This document shows positions 14,254 to 25,794 of a stretch of 64,000 nt of DNA, one piece after another (within the stretch, counting starts at the first letter, position 1; each line of letters starts with the position of its first letter). The notes beneath the pieces were generated by a model. It ran no database searches and was not told where the DNA came from. It saw only the letters and a list, made by a program, of their open reading frames with translations. The DNA comes from Grammothele lineata. Its lineage: Eukaryota; Basidiomycota; Agaricomycetes; Polyporales; Polyporaceae. The DNA lies in contig NDFF03000122.1 in assembly GCA_002150815.3 (NCBI GenBank), positions 186,001 through 250,000 on the forward strand. The letters are read 5' to 3'. The position numbers were made by a program, and so were the translations under genes.

Positions 14254-17200
14254 CTATTGGATAGTAGAGACGAACTTCATGAATGCCGGCAGGTATTCTT
14301 CGCATATCGACGAGAAATAGAATTCGTGTTCTGAGTTGTGAGCCTGCACTAGGTTGTGCGCGATCTCGTGTGCAAGCGTGAAGTACCTGGAAGACGGTAA
14401 GACAGGAAACACGCCAAAATACATACAACTGACCAAGACGTGTACGCGTTCATCATGCTGCCAGCCTGAACCTCTGCGTCATCTGGTAAGGGTGTTTGTG
14501 AGTTACGGTGAATGGAAACAAAAATTATATGCGTACGCCATTGCTCAAAATACCTCAGATTGAGGAACAAACTCGCATTGCGGTTGAATGCAATCAGTTC
14601 CCCGGCGCGATCGTAGAATATATGTAGACTTGACGGTGGAAGCGTGTAGACTTCCTGCAAAGGCCGGATAGTATAAATGAAGCGGGCAAGGGCTTCTCCT
14701 TTAGTCTGCATCAATGCTTTCGCGTCGGGGATATCTATGTAGCACGTGAGCGATGTGTTGAGTGTCGGACGTAAGCTAGTGAGTAACTGACCTTTGGCCA
14801 AGAAAACCTTGATACCACCCATTTCACCTTTGTTTAAGACCATCAGCAGCAGCCATTAAAAGAGCACGTATATTAGGCTGCATACTCACCCACAAGAGCC
14901 ATATCTGTCGGATGACCAGACACGTCGCAATAACCTTCGTTCAGCGACTCTTTAACCATCTGCATGTTCTGACGATTTCTCAAAGTCTCGCTCCTCTCTT
15001 CCTTGCATGCTCGAATCGCCAGGTCAATGTTGGCATCTAAGCACACGACTTGTAAGTAAACGGCAGCTGACACAGAGCGCATGAACATACTGATGGTACT
15101 CCGCGGAGTCGCATGTGGATTGGGAGTGCGAGGACGATCGGGTCGCTGGGGAGGAAGTAGCGGGAGATGAGGATCTTCTGAATCCTTGATGGGGGGCAGA
15201 GGACTTTCGCTAGGTTTAGGGATCGATGAGGTGTCGTCTTTGCGTTTTCGGCCCTTGAACAAGTCCAAAGACTGGCGTATCGTGCTCAACGGTCGGCTGC
15301 TTTTTGAGGAGTCTTCCGAAGTGTTCGGCGCGTTGTGCTCGATCAGTGTATCTTTGCCAGGGAGAGGAAGAGGAGCCTTGGGTGGTGCGGACACCAGAGT
15401 ATCTGCTGAGGAGCTAGCAGCTGTTTGGGCCATGAGAGCAGCGTCGGCTTTCGCTCGAGCTTCTTCACGCTCTGCTTTCTGTTGACGAAGGATACGGTCC
15501 ACTAGAAGCGCATCAGGCACCACACCGAAGACCACCAAGTTTATAGCGCGTACCGTTGTAGCCTCTTCTGCGTAGCGCACGAAGGTCAGTAGACAAGATA
15601 GTCATGAATAGCAAGGCATCGTTGACTTTGGGAGAGTCGAAAAGCAAGCGACACATAGAGGTTGATACCCTGGTATCCACGTCAGCTGGAAGACCGTCTC
15701 CGGCCGACTGTTTCACTTACTCATACATGTCCACTTGGTCGTTGCCGGCTAACCATAGCTCGATGGGTCCCCTACCCAGTCTTCTCGCGACTGCGGACGC
15801 ATCCTGGCTCTTCGAAGTACGCTTCTCACCGAACTGCAGTGTCTTGGTCACGATAAGTTTCCCGTATGTCTTCACGATGAAGTTCTTGTCGTTATTGAGC
15901 CACGAGTACGACACACGGGTCTTCGTGTGGGTGTGTTCATGCAGGAATAACGGAAGCCGCTCGAGGATGAGAGTACGTGTTTCAGCCGCTTTGCGGGAGC
16001 CAGTGACCTCGCTGCCCGCGTTATGATCTTCTCGGACCATGGTGCTAAGCCGCCTACAGCCGAGCTCCAAGTAGAATTCTAGTGACAGTGTCAATGATCA
16101 TATATCCAACGGAACACACGGCGCCTCACCTTCGAGCAGATCCTCTTGTGGGGCCGTAAAAATCACGTCTCCGAACAATTGGTACGCGTGGGTCTCATCG
16201 GCGAGAACGACCTTTTCTGGGGGCAATAGATCGTGCTGATACTTCCAATCTTCCTCTTCCAGCTCGCCAGAATGATCGTCCTGCTGCTTCTTGGTGCCTG
16301 CAACCTTTTCCTTCCTAACGCGTCTTGAGCCTAGAAGGATCGCAGTACGTTTCATGCGCAGCATTGTACCCGAGGAAATGAGGCGCCGATTGACGGCGAT
16401 GTTGCGGAGCTCAGTGAGATAGCTATACGAAGGAGGTGAGTAACAGGTAGGGTTCTTATACCTATACCACATACTTTTCACGCCCCTCTGCTAGCGCCCA
16501 GAACTTCCGAGGATCGTCAAGTAGAATCTTCGCGATTTCCTCTACAGACGGCTCGTGCTTGACACCGCACGCACTGAGGAACGTGTTGGCCGTGATGCCA
16601 AAATCTACAAAAGTGAACAGCTTCGAGTGGACCTGGGCCTTTGACTCGCCCTTGAAGTAGCAGTGCGTAGGCGCGAGATGGCGGATGATGCTGTCAGTAC
16701 CCTTCACAGGCACAAACTGCATTTGTGAGAGCGCTCTGAGTTCCGTGGCAGAAAATGCTAACACCTCAACGTAAGAACCGAGCAAAACACGACTTCTACA
16801 TGAACTGACCTGTAACACGGCTGGCGAGGGTGGTGAACCATTGGCCAGCAATCTGTTCTGTCGGAGGCGGTTTGCTTTGAAGCAGGTTTACGAGCTTGAT
16901 ACCAGGAGGGTGCTCTTGAATCTTGAGGTGAATGAGCGCCTCGCCTTTCAGAGAAGGATCGACTACCATGAATCCAAGTGCGGCCCACTGGGGCGAGGAG
17001 AAGACCTGGCACCGGTTCGAATGAGTGCTGGTGAAAACGTACTCGGGCGCATGTCACAGACCTCGCTAGGTTTCGCTAAACAGCGGGTTTCGCCCTTCAT
17101 CGCTGGTATAAATGCGACGTTTGAGAACTGGCCGGGATCATAGGCCTCGTAGCGAGCGGTGTAGTTCTCGAAGAAGTACTTCAGGGCTGCGGAGCGGACG

Positions 17201-20200
17201 GACGCGTCTTCGCTAGCAGCTAGCCCGATTAGTTCTCCAAGAGGCGGGTAGCGACGCAGACCGAGCTTGAAGAGGAATTTGGCTAGGTATATTTTGTCTC
17301 AGGGTCGTTTTAACGGTGAAGTCGCATTTCTTACCTTCTGAACCCGCTCGCCACTTTGGATGCGTACCCCAGTCTATAACGGGTAACTTCAGCTCCCTGA
17401 AAATGTCTAATGGCTCGTACAACTCCGATGCCTTCTGTCGGGGAGGCTTGCCGTTCTCTGGCACCCTTTCTCCCTCGCGGCGTTCCCTTGGGAAAGCAGC
17501 AGTCAACTTCAACCTATCGAGCTCGTTGGGCGTAAGTGTAGTTTGCACAGCGACGAGGTACTTGATCAGCTCGGCAATTGTCCAGTCGCCCGTCTTGATC
17601 ATCCTGACAACAGGCGTGTATCAGATTACAGCCCACTACTGTGTGTGGTGAATGACGAACCGGTCAAATACGATCTGTAGATCGACATGCTTGCGCACAC
17701 CAATGGTCTGCAAGAACTTCTCCAAAGAACCCTTGACCGCGGTTCCAGATGGCAGAGTAACGACAGGCAAATCGTGGAAGACGTGCGCATTCTGGAAGTA
17801 GGCTTCCTCGGGCTTCTTAAGTCCATTCGATGTTGGAACACAAGCGTGCTCTTGCAGGATTGTCGCGATCTCATCAAGGCGATTCTTCGAGAGTGACTGG
17901 CTCGCCCGCGCTAATGCGTTCAGCACCCGCTCCGACCATTGTGCGGAGAGACGTATGTCGTATTCGGGATCTTGAGAGCTCGACGGATCAATGAGATACC
18001 GCAGCCATTCGACAACGCTCAGTTCACGCCAGTTGAAGGCAGCCATGAGCGAGGACGGATCAAAGTGGCGAGAAATAGACACTGGCAGGAGGTGCGGAGG
18101 GAGAGGGCCATCAGTGAGGATGAGGGAACCGCTGGTTCGGCTGTTGAGGAAACTCTCAATGGCGGAGAGAGGAATAATCTTCCCTGATTTGTCCTTCTCC
18201 TCGATGGACAGGACGGCAGCATTGAGCAACTGTGTTCTGACGTAGTCAAGATTCGTGGAAGAGCCTTGCGTATACATCTTAATCCACCACTTGAAGCATG
18301 CTATCATCTCCGCCTCGGACAATGGACGCTCCCGGAGCTCCTGTAGGACGTCCATGAAAGTAATATCCTTGAGCAAACCACGCCTGCGAAGCGTATCGAC
18401 GATGTCTTTGGCCTGCTCCAAGACTTCTGGCGGTATCATGGGTAGATTCTTGACAAAGCCAGCAAATGTTTCGTCTGGATACCGTACATCCGACGCATCG
18501 CGCACTCCTGTTGTCGACATAAAAGGGAAAGGCGACTTAGGACTCGAGAAGAGGGATGTGTTGACGGCACAGGCGAAGAATGCGTCTTCTAATGCTGCGG
18601 AGACGACAGCAGAAGGAGTCGAAGGGTGGAAAGTGAAGAATTTCATCGCGTGAATGGCGCGGTCGCGCAGGGTGCCCTGGAGTTCTAGGCTCACGCCTTC
18701 GTCGGGGCCTTTGGCCCGAGCCTCCTGGACGCCCTTGTCCCAAAGTAGACGGATGTTGTTCATCTCGATTTCGTACGCTGCGCGGGAGAGGAAACCGCCG
18801 ACGTAGAGGAGCTCCTTATTCCAAACTTCCGGCGTGTCAATCTCGGCCTCGACAACATGCTATTATGCTCACCTGCAACGTTGCGATCGCTGAATCAATG
18901 TTTGTAAGCTTCATCGGTTTTGCTTTGAACTCAAGCGCACTCACACAAGATCGATAGACTCTCGCTCTACAGTCGGGATGAACCGAGCGGACATATGACC
19001 GCCGAGGCCAGTTGTCTGCGCAGTTGAATGGCCCTGGAGGACAGCTTAGTATAGAATCCTGGCCATGGCAAACAAACACAACTTACGATGAACACCTTGG
19101 CAAGGCCGGCTCTGATTATCCCATGTGAGTTTCCATACCACGGGACGACAAATATAGGCCTACCCTTCGATATCCGCACGGAGCCCTTGAAATACGCTTC
19201 CTGCAGTCCTCCCGTGTTTCGCATCCTCACTCTTGCTCGCATCGTATTCACTCTTCCCCGTCTGATCCGGAAGGTCGATTAGGACGGTTGACAGAAATCT
19301 GTGCTTTCTGTTACTCACATAGATCAGCTCATACTTCATCCTCGTCGGAGGGTTCTTCTTAGTCGACCGGTTGAGCTCAGAGATCATCTTTGCGTCTAGC
19401 TTAACGAGCACGTCTGCGGTGAAGATAGACAACACGACGTTCGACTCCACAATTGTCTCCGGGTCGACCTTCGGCACGGGAGGAGGGGCAGGTGAGGGCG
19501 TAGCATTCCGAGATGGGACTCCAGAGCCAGTAATTGAAGAGAAGAGTGAAGAGAAGAATCCGCCTCCGCCTCCGGATGGCTTAGGAAGCTCCTTCTTAGG
19601 CGGAGGTTTCTCTGTGCCGGCCATGTAGACCCATTGCATTACTTCTGCCTTGATCGAAAGCGCTGATGGCAGACAGATTAGCTCACAATACAAAGGTGTT
19701 TTCAATGTAATACTTACGAGTAGTTTGGAGACCATTGACAGTCATTGTTTTCTGCGGGCTCATCGGTTTCAAACCCCTCGGGATGTCCATAACAGACGGG
19801 GTACCTGGAGCCTTAGTGAGACGAGACAGTCGCTTGTCGTCTAAGAATACGCTGACGTCCAGTAAATGGCGCATAAAGGTGATTGAGGAGGCCAGGAATC
19901 GTGTGAAGTCGAATGGCTGTGGGATGGGTGTAGGCTCGCGAAGCTCCATCTGGAATGTCGTCCAGGGGTCATTCTCAACGTCCTTCCGCATTCCTCGGCG
20001 GGCAAAAAGCTTTCGAAATAATCAGCGAGATAGAGAACTGATATCTCATATATATTTACCTGGTCCTTCTTGTCCTTCCAGTAGAAGTTCATCCACTGTC
20101 CTACAAGACAGCGTCAGTTCTGCACTGCATGCGTTACCATACGACTGACCCCCAGAGAATACCCATGGCTCCTCCGTCACAGAAAACAAGCTGTAGAAAC

Positions 20201-20883
20201 CTAGACCGCCAAGAAGCGTGAGAAACGAGGGCCTCGACAAGTAACTTAAATGTCAAGTCACGCACCCACACCAAATGCACCGATCTTCTCTTCATCCGGA
20301 TTACCCTCCGCTAGAGTCTATGCATCAGCGAACCGCCTTCAGATATTCGGAGAGACTAACCAATCTTCTTCAAGCGGCTCCAGTCCTCATCCCTGAAAAC
20401 GATACCGTTGTTCTTGAAGGTCCATTGATGAACCTAGCATACCCTTCCATGAGATATCGTTACAACCCGAAGAAGGGTATAACACTTACCACAGCGGTCT
20501 TGAGGTCCGGCAACCTACTCTCTTCGACGACGGTTCCATCCTCCGAACTCACTGGACTGCCGTTCTTACGATTAAGGTAGTCCCTAGTCTCAAAACGGAT
20601 TTCAACAGCCGTAGCGCTTGCATCATCCGAGTTCTGGAGTAGCTCGCGAAACACTACGTTTCGTTGGTGTTGGTAAGGGGGTGTGGATGAGAGCACGTCA
20701 GAATACGCACCTGTGAACTCTCCAGAATAGCGCGCGAGGACCTTGTCTATCAGTGCTCGCTGGTTCACCTCCACGGACTCGTCGTAACCCGACTCCCACT
20801 GGTAGCACAAACGTCAGTGTTAGATATGCCGGTCCAGACATCAGCATACAAGTCCTCACCAATGCATCCCGTGCACTAGCCAT
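14254..20883 (-). CDS. Large GHKL-ATPase protein (DUF3684, sacsin-like)
   Basis: This is a very large fungal protein with an N-terminal HSP90/sacsin-type ATPase fold; its cellular role is not known to me. The start at 20883 reads MASARDAL, spliced to WESGYDESVEVNQRALIDKV. The ATP site is intact: N-box FRELLQNSDDASA, then EEKIGAFGVGFYSLFSVTEE carrying the G-box. Further exons give FYWKDKKDQ, FQMELREPTPIPQPFDFTRF, and a Gly/Pro/Ser linker (19450-19620). A long helical DUF3684 body covers about 17630-18850. Downstream lie a charged helix and a Ser/Pro linker (15100-15560), then DVSGHPTDMALVGE, LHIFYDRAGELIAFNRNASL and the last exon with FTLAHEIAHNLVQAHNSEHE. That end carries an HExxH motif. Twenty or more short introns are needed; I estimate 1650-1800 residues. 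Family identity is clear, but not every exon edge was fixed. Confidence 0.85.
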
Positions 20884-21356
20884 CGCTTCCAAAAAGCAAG
20901 CACTGTCCCAGGTCTGACCAGCGATCGCGAGACCGGTGCAGTCCAAGGTATCCTAGGATGTGTCTCCGAATGGGTAACCAAGAGCCAGAGACGGGGAAGT
21001 GCGCAGCGATCAACTGGACTGTTGTACGACGAGCCAAGGTCTACTTAGGACCGTTGAGTTGTACGCCGAGAGAGCGAAGCGAAGTAGTGAGGCTGCGTAG
21101 GGGCGCAGGCGATGCGCCTCGGAAACGAGCCTGCCATCCATGACATGCTCGCGCGTCCAGCGTCCCCGGCAAAGGCACACGCGCGTCGCGTCGCGCGAGT
21201 AAATGGGCGCTTGCGAGTCGTACACCTCTCTAGAATCTCTCGCGTGACTCTTCTCGCTCGCTTTTCCCTCAATCCGCCACCACGTTGACGAAAATCCACC
21301 GTGCGGCATCGTCGCGCACAATCGCGTTGTACATAGCCCCGCGCGCACACCTCACA
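20884..21356. promoter_or_regulatory. Divergent upstream region, sacsin-like and QTRT2
   Basis: This 473-bp gap lies between two divergent start codons. It is CG-rich, with many short CGCG runs around 21160-21350. No TATA box is obvious and no gene is seen. Confidence 0.5.
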
Positions 21357-23186
21357 ATGACGACCAGTCCCTTTTTCGTCCACACATGTCCTCCTGCCTC
21401 AAGTCAGTTCGCGCCGCGCGCCGGGAGGATCACCATAGATCGGGAAGACGGGAAGACCATGTTACACACAGACACGCCTGCGCTGCTAACGGCAACATCG
21501 CGGGGCATAGTTCCTCATCTGTCGCGAGACGCGGTCCGCATCACAAATACAATACAGCAGATTCAGCTCCCTTTCGAGTCATTGTAAGAGAACGTTGTAC
21601 TTGGAGCCCGCCTTTTCTCTGCCATCCATCTAACTCAGATGTTATACCGTTTGTAGCATAGATAGAAATCCACCTGTGCCGACTATAGTTGAGGGTGCTC
21701 ACCCCTTGCATTCTTTCCTCGGTTACAATCTAGAAAACCACGCGATTACGTTGACTTTGCGCGATCCTTCAGATGGCAGAAAAATGCCTCCAAACGGAAA
21801 CGATTTCGTCTCAGCCTACTGCACTCGCGGCGTACGGAAGGTGCCACATTCGCATTTATGACATTCATTCAGAAGGATATGAATTCGCATATGATTTAGG
21901 TATCGCCAACGACATGGAAGTCGTACGTGCAAAAGTGCAAGCCCGACCTAGTGGTGGCACTCTCGGACACCCCCTTCACCCCTCCACCGCATTCCCAAAA
22001 ACGCCTGACCAAAAGTATCGAACGCTCGATCGCCTGGCTCGCAGAACTCCTCTGGGTCTCTTTGCCTTCAGCCACTCTGGACGCACGGCCACAACGAGTC
22101 CTCGTCCACCTCGCTGGTGGCGCGAACCCGCAGGCGCGAGCCGAGTTCTCCGACCGTCTCACAGAGCCTATCGAGCAAAAGGATGCGGCGAGCCTTGCGC
22201 CGCTCAACACACTGGACGACGGCGTCGCTGGTTATGTCGTCGACCTCCTCCCCCTCCATGCCGCCCTCGCCGCAGAGGCTACCTCAGCCAACTCAACCCC
22301 ACCGTCCACGCCGTCTCCACCAGCAGACGAGCTCTTGCACCCCAGCGACCACCAGCGTTCATCCCCAGAGAGGTCCGCGCGACTTACAGAGCTGCTGCGT
22401 GCATCGCTAGATCCCCTTCCTGCGGACAAGCTCCGTATCGTCAACAGCCCCGCGTCGCCGCATGAGATCCTCCGCCTCATCCGGGACGTGGGCATCGACC
22501 TCATCGACGCGGCGTGGGCACAGCGTGCGGCAGACATCGGTATTGCCCTCGACTTCCGCTTTCCAGTTCCTATCCCATCGTCTAACAACTGCCCGCCACC
22601 GAAGGCAAGGGACGGGGGACGACGCGATCTTGGCCACAACCTCTTCGATGCGCTGTACGCACACGATCATTCCCGCCTCGCCTCCGCCTTCCTCGATAGA
22701 CAATCCTCTGCGACCCAAGGTTCACAAGAGGCACCCGTATGTCCGTGCGGAGCCTGTTCGCCTCACGCCCCGGACTCGCGGCTCCTGCACAGCCCGATTG
22801 ACGTCCAGGCCTGGGAAGACGCAGCGCATCCTTTCCCTCCTTCGGCACCACAGCCTCCTTTCGTGCGTTCGTACATCCACCACCTGTTGCACACACACGA
22901 GATGTCGTCACACTCCCTCCTGGCTATGCACAACCTTCACGTCTTCTCCTCGTTCCTCGAAGGTATTCGCACGATGCTAGCCAAGTCCTCTGACGGCGCT
23001 ACAGCGGCGGAAACGTTCGCACGAGAGGTGGAGCGGTTTGAGCGGACGTACGATGAGGACATGGTGCTGTGGGATGAGACGGAGAAGATGTGGCTTGAAG
23101 TCGAGAGAGCTCGGGGTAAGGGCCGGCTCGCACGCGAGAAGGAGAAGCAGGCTGCTTCGACTATAGGCACTGCGGTGGACCTGTGA
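21357..23186 (+). CDS. QTRT2: Queuine tRNA-ribosyltransferase accessory subunit 2
   Basis: This is the non-catalytic partner of the eukaryotic tRNA-guanine transglycosylase, which swaps guanine-34 for queuine in tRNAs with GUN anticodons. The exons are 21357-21583, 21639-21840 and 21900-23186, giving 1716 nt and 571 residues. The N-terminus has FAPRAGRITI and TPALLTATSRGIVPHL. The second exon gives DRNPPVPTIVEGAHPLHSFL and ends TRGVRK. The third has KPDLVVALSDTP, VVDLLPLHAAL and GHNLFDALYAHDHSRLASAF. The zinc site CPCGAC with SYIHHLLHTHEMSSHSLLAM follows. These match QTRT2 rather than QTRT1, whose catalytic Asp signature is not seen. The protein is longer than the human one (415 residues) because of Pro/Ser-rich inserts around 22290-22380. 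Basidiomycetes salvage queuine from outside sources, so a QTRT1 gene is expected elsewhere. Confidence 0.9.
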
Positions 23187-23296
23187 CGTTGTGTCTAGAT
23201 TATGTAGGCGCAATGCGGCTGTATAGAAATACTAATGATAAGCTATGGTATTGGCCAGCGAGCACTGTACTGAAACACGGTCCAGTGAGGCGCATT

Positions 23297-24769
23297 TTAC
23301 TTGGGGGCTGCGATCGCCTTGCGCGACTGCTTCTGCGCGTCGTCGAATCTGCGGACAATGACCTCGCACTTCGTTGATTGGCAGATGTGTTTTGAGTTGG
23401 CCTTGACGGCGTCAGAGAAGAGCGTCAGACCGGCTGCCCGCTCAACAGCGTCCACTGAGGTACAATACATCAGTCCATGGTCTTGACATGCTTGGAATGC
23501 GAAGAACGTACCGGGGACAATGAAGCTCTCCAGCTTGGCCTCATCTGGTATCACAGCATTCGGAAGTACAAACGCCCCAGTTGACACCTCTAGTACATCC
23601 GGGGTGGATGGAGACGATGGCTTTGTCGTGAGGACGACTTTTGCGAAGTGGGTTGGCACAGCGACGTTCGGAGGAGAGCCGATAACCTCATGGTTCTGGA
23701 AGTGGTTTGTCAATACCGAGGGATCCAGCGAAGGATAACGTCGATGCATACCACACGCCATTTTCCATCTGAATCAAGTTTCGGGAGGTATAACGGAACT
23801 GTGAAGACGTAGACGTCGGCGAAGGACGACGTTAACCGTCTGCACCAGTCTTCTACGTAAGCCCAGTCTATTGCCAAAGAACTTGTGTCAGTGATCGGCT
23901 TAGAAACTACAGGACAACACCTACAGTGGCGGTTAAAGCCGTCGCCCACTTGCGGTGCAATGTTCGTGAGCAAGAACGTCTCGTCCATAGCTTCCTGAGG
24001 GCGAATGGGTCAGCCACAGCAACCTCTTCGGGCAACTCTCGCGCACTTACCTGCGAGCTCTTCGCGTCCGCAGCCGGCACCCTATAACGTCACCAAACTC
24101 AGTTGCTTCCCCTTTGCTCAACCACCCATCTCGAAATAGAGAACATACATATGCCCCCGATCATACCCGCTCCGGAAGTAATCCTGCAGCTTCGCGCGGA
24201 ACATGGCAGGTACAGAGCCGTCCTCCTTGAATTGCGAGTTTGCGCGGTCGCCCGCCGACCCTCCACTCTTGGGCTGCCCTGTGGACTTGCCAAGAGACGC
24301 GAGCGTAAGGTGCTCTGCTGTCTGGAGTGCGCATAGGTCTCAGCCACAGACCGGGCGTGCCTTCACAGATGGGCGAGACAAACTCACCCAGGCTGGATGA
24401 CGCAGCCGACGGTCGTAGCCGGTTATGTACGCTCTCCTGACTAGCAGGTCAGAGACGGGACCTATACCATACTTGTCAGAATCATACCCGCCGTGCCCTT
24501 CATTTCATTCTACAAACAGCACGCGCAGTGCACACACCTGGATTCCCGTACTTCAGCACAGCAGTGTCCGTCTGAACCATTGCGCCCGGTGGGGGCTTGA
24601 TCATCACAGCCTGTGTCTTGCCCTTCATGTCCATCATCGGCGGTGGTGCGGTCGCAGGGGATGGCGCGACCTGAGACTTGTTGCGCGAGGCCACCGCGGT
24701 AGCGACACCTCCGCCGACAATTGCTCCTACAGCGAACACGGCCGCGTGCACAATGGTAGAGCTGGCCAT
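23297..24769 (-). CDS. NUC1: Mitochondrial nuclease NUC1 (endonuclease G family)
   Basis: This is a DNA/RNA non-specific endonuclease of the mitochondrion, linked to mtDNA turnover and to cell death. The first exons are 24769-24538, 24461-24388 and 24321-24149; several more run to the stop at 23297. The N-terminus is a hydrophobic targeting or anchor segment with a Gly-rich core (FAVGAIVGGGVATAV), followed by a Pro-rich linker. The core reads VLKYGNPGPVSDLL, then AEHLTLASLGKSTGQPKSGG. The signature YDRGHMVPAADAKSSQ carries the catalytic His of the DRGH motif, with the Asn-containing TNIAPQVGDGFNRHYW after it. A C-terminal region (HFAKVVLTTK, ESFIVPGTFFAF) closes the beta-beta-alpha-metal fold. 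All key residues are present, so the enzyme looks active. Confidence 0.93.
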
Positions 24770-25794
24770 GTCAGTTTTTTCTTGCTCTTTGCACCTTTCA
24801 GAGTCTTAAGACAAGCGAGAGGAAAGGAGCAGAGAGAAAGACACGGTTGGCTGCAGTCTGCAGCACCGTACTGCAAAGTCACGGTGTGGCGGGCGCGCTC
24901 TACGCGTCGAATGCGGGCGTCATGCACCAGCGCTTCCTCCTCGGACTTCGGACTTTGCGGACTTAGCGAGCACGCTAGTACCAATACACTGCGGTACCTT
25001 TAACGTCGCTCATCTACCGCGGGCACGCCACGCTCTCGCCTGAATTCATGCGCATGAATGTCCTTCTATTTCATCACAGCACGTGTGGTTCGACATAGCC
25101 ATCAAACGCATACATACGGTCCACCATTGACGCACAGATTTGTGTTACAGGACATGCATAATGAGCATGAGGGGGATGCCGTGTCCATCCATATATACAT
25201 CGCGCCATTCTTACTCTAACTTGCGAGATCACAGTCATACAACCAAAAGGCTACTCTGAGGGGGTAAAAGATCAAAGGAGAAACGGCACCGGCGGGGGAG
25301 ACGGAGGCGGTAGAGGAGGAAGGCAACATGAGTGCGCGTGAGCAGGGACGACTGACTATGATATATGATGAGGCGATGAGGGTGAAGACCTAGCATGCAA
25401 GAAGGCAGAGATGAGAGAAATGGAGAGCCGAGAATATGATATGGCTTGCGGAAGAGTAAGCCAACAGGAGGAATGGATGAGACGCCGGCACTCTCGTGCA
25501 CCGCAGAGAGTACCGGCTTCGATTAGTGGACAACGCAGGCGGAGGGTACTTAGCCGGATAGACGACGAATAATCCGCGTTGGAACGCAACCGCAATCGAA
25601 AGCATCGTAGGATTGGGAAAAGGGAGCAGAGGAGCAGAGACGACTAGACCAGGGAAAGCGACGGGGAACGATGGGTGTGAAAGATGAACGAGGGTGTGCC
25701 CGAGTCCGTCGCGAACGGGATGTAGCATGTGTGTCGAACGTACGTCACGATTCGCCCAGGCTCGTAGACCACCACGCGTGAGACGTACTGCCCT
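24770..25794. other. NUC1 promoter and Pin4-like 3' region
   Basis: This 1025-bp gap lies between two minus-strand genes. The half next to NUC1 would hold its promoter, and the part just left of 25795 the 3' UTR of the RRM-R3H gene. Frames in 25235-25937 on the minus strand are low complexity and show no splice chain. I call no gene. Confidence 0.5.

Noticed and set aside
14213..14290. A TTCAAATCC stretch resembling a tRNA T-loop
   Set aside because: No acceptor stem, D arm or anticodon arm could be paired around it; it lies in the 3' end of the sacsin-like gene.
20958..21383. Arg/Cys-rich frames of 60-112 codons between the sacsin-like and QTRT2 genes
   Set aside because: They lie in the divergent promoter region, overlap each other on both strands, and show no domain.
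21676..21861. Separate small gene inside the QTRT2 locus
   Set aside because: It begins at GTG and is the second QTRT2 exon, joined in frame on both sides by good splice sites.
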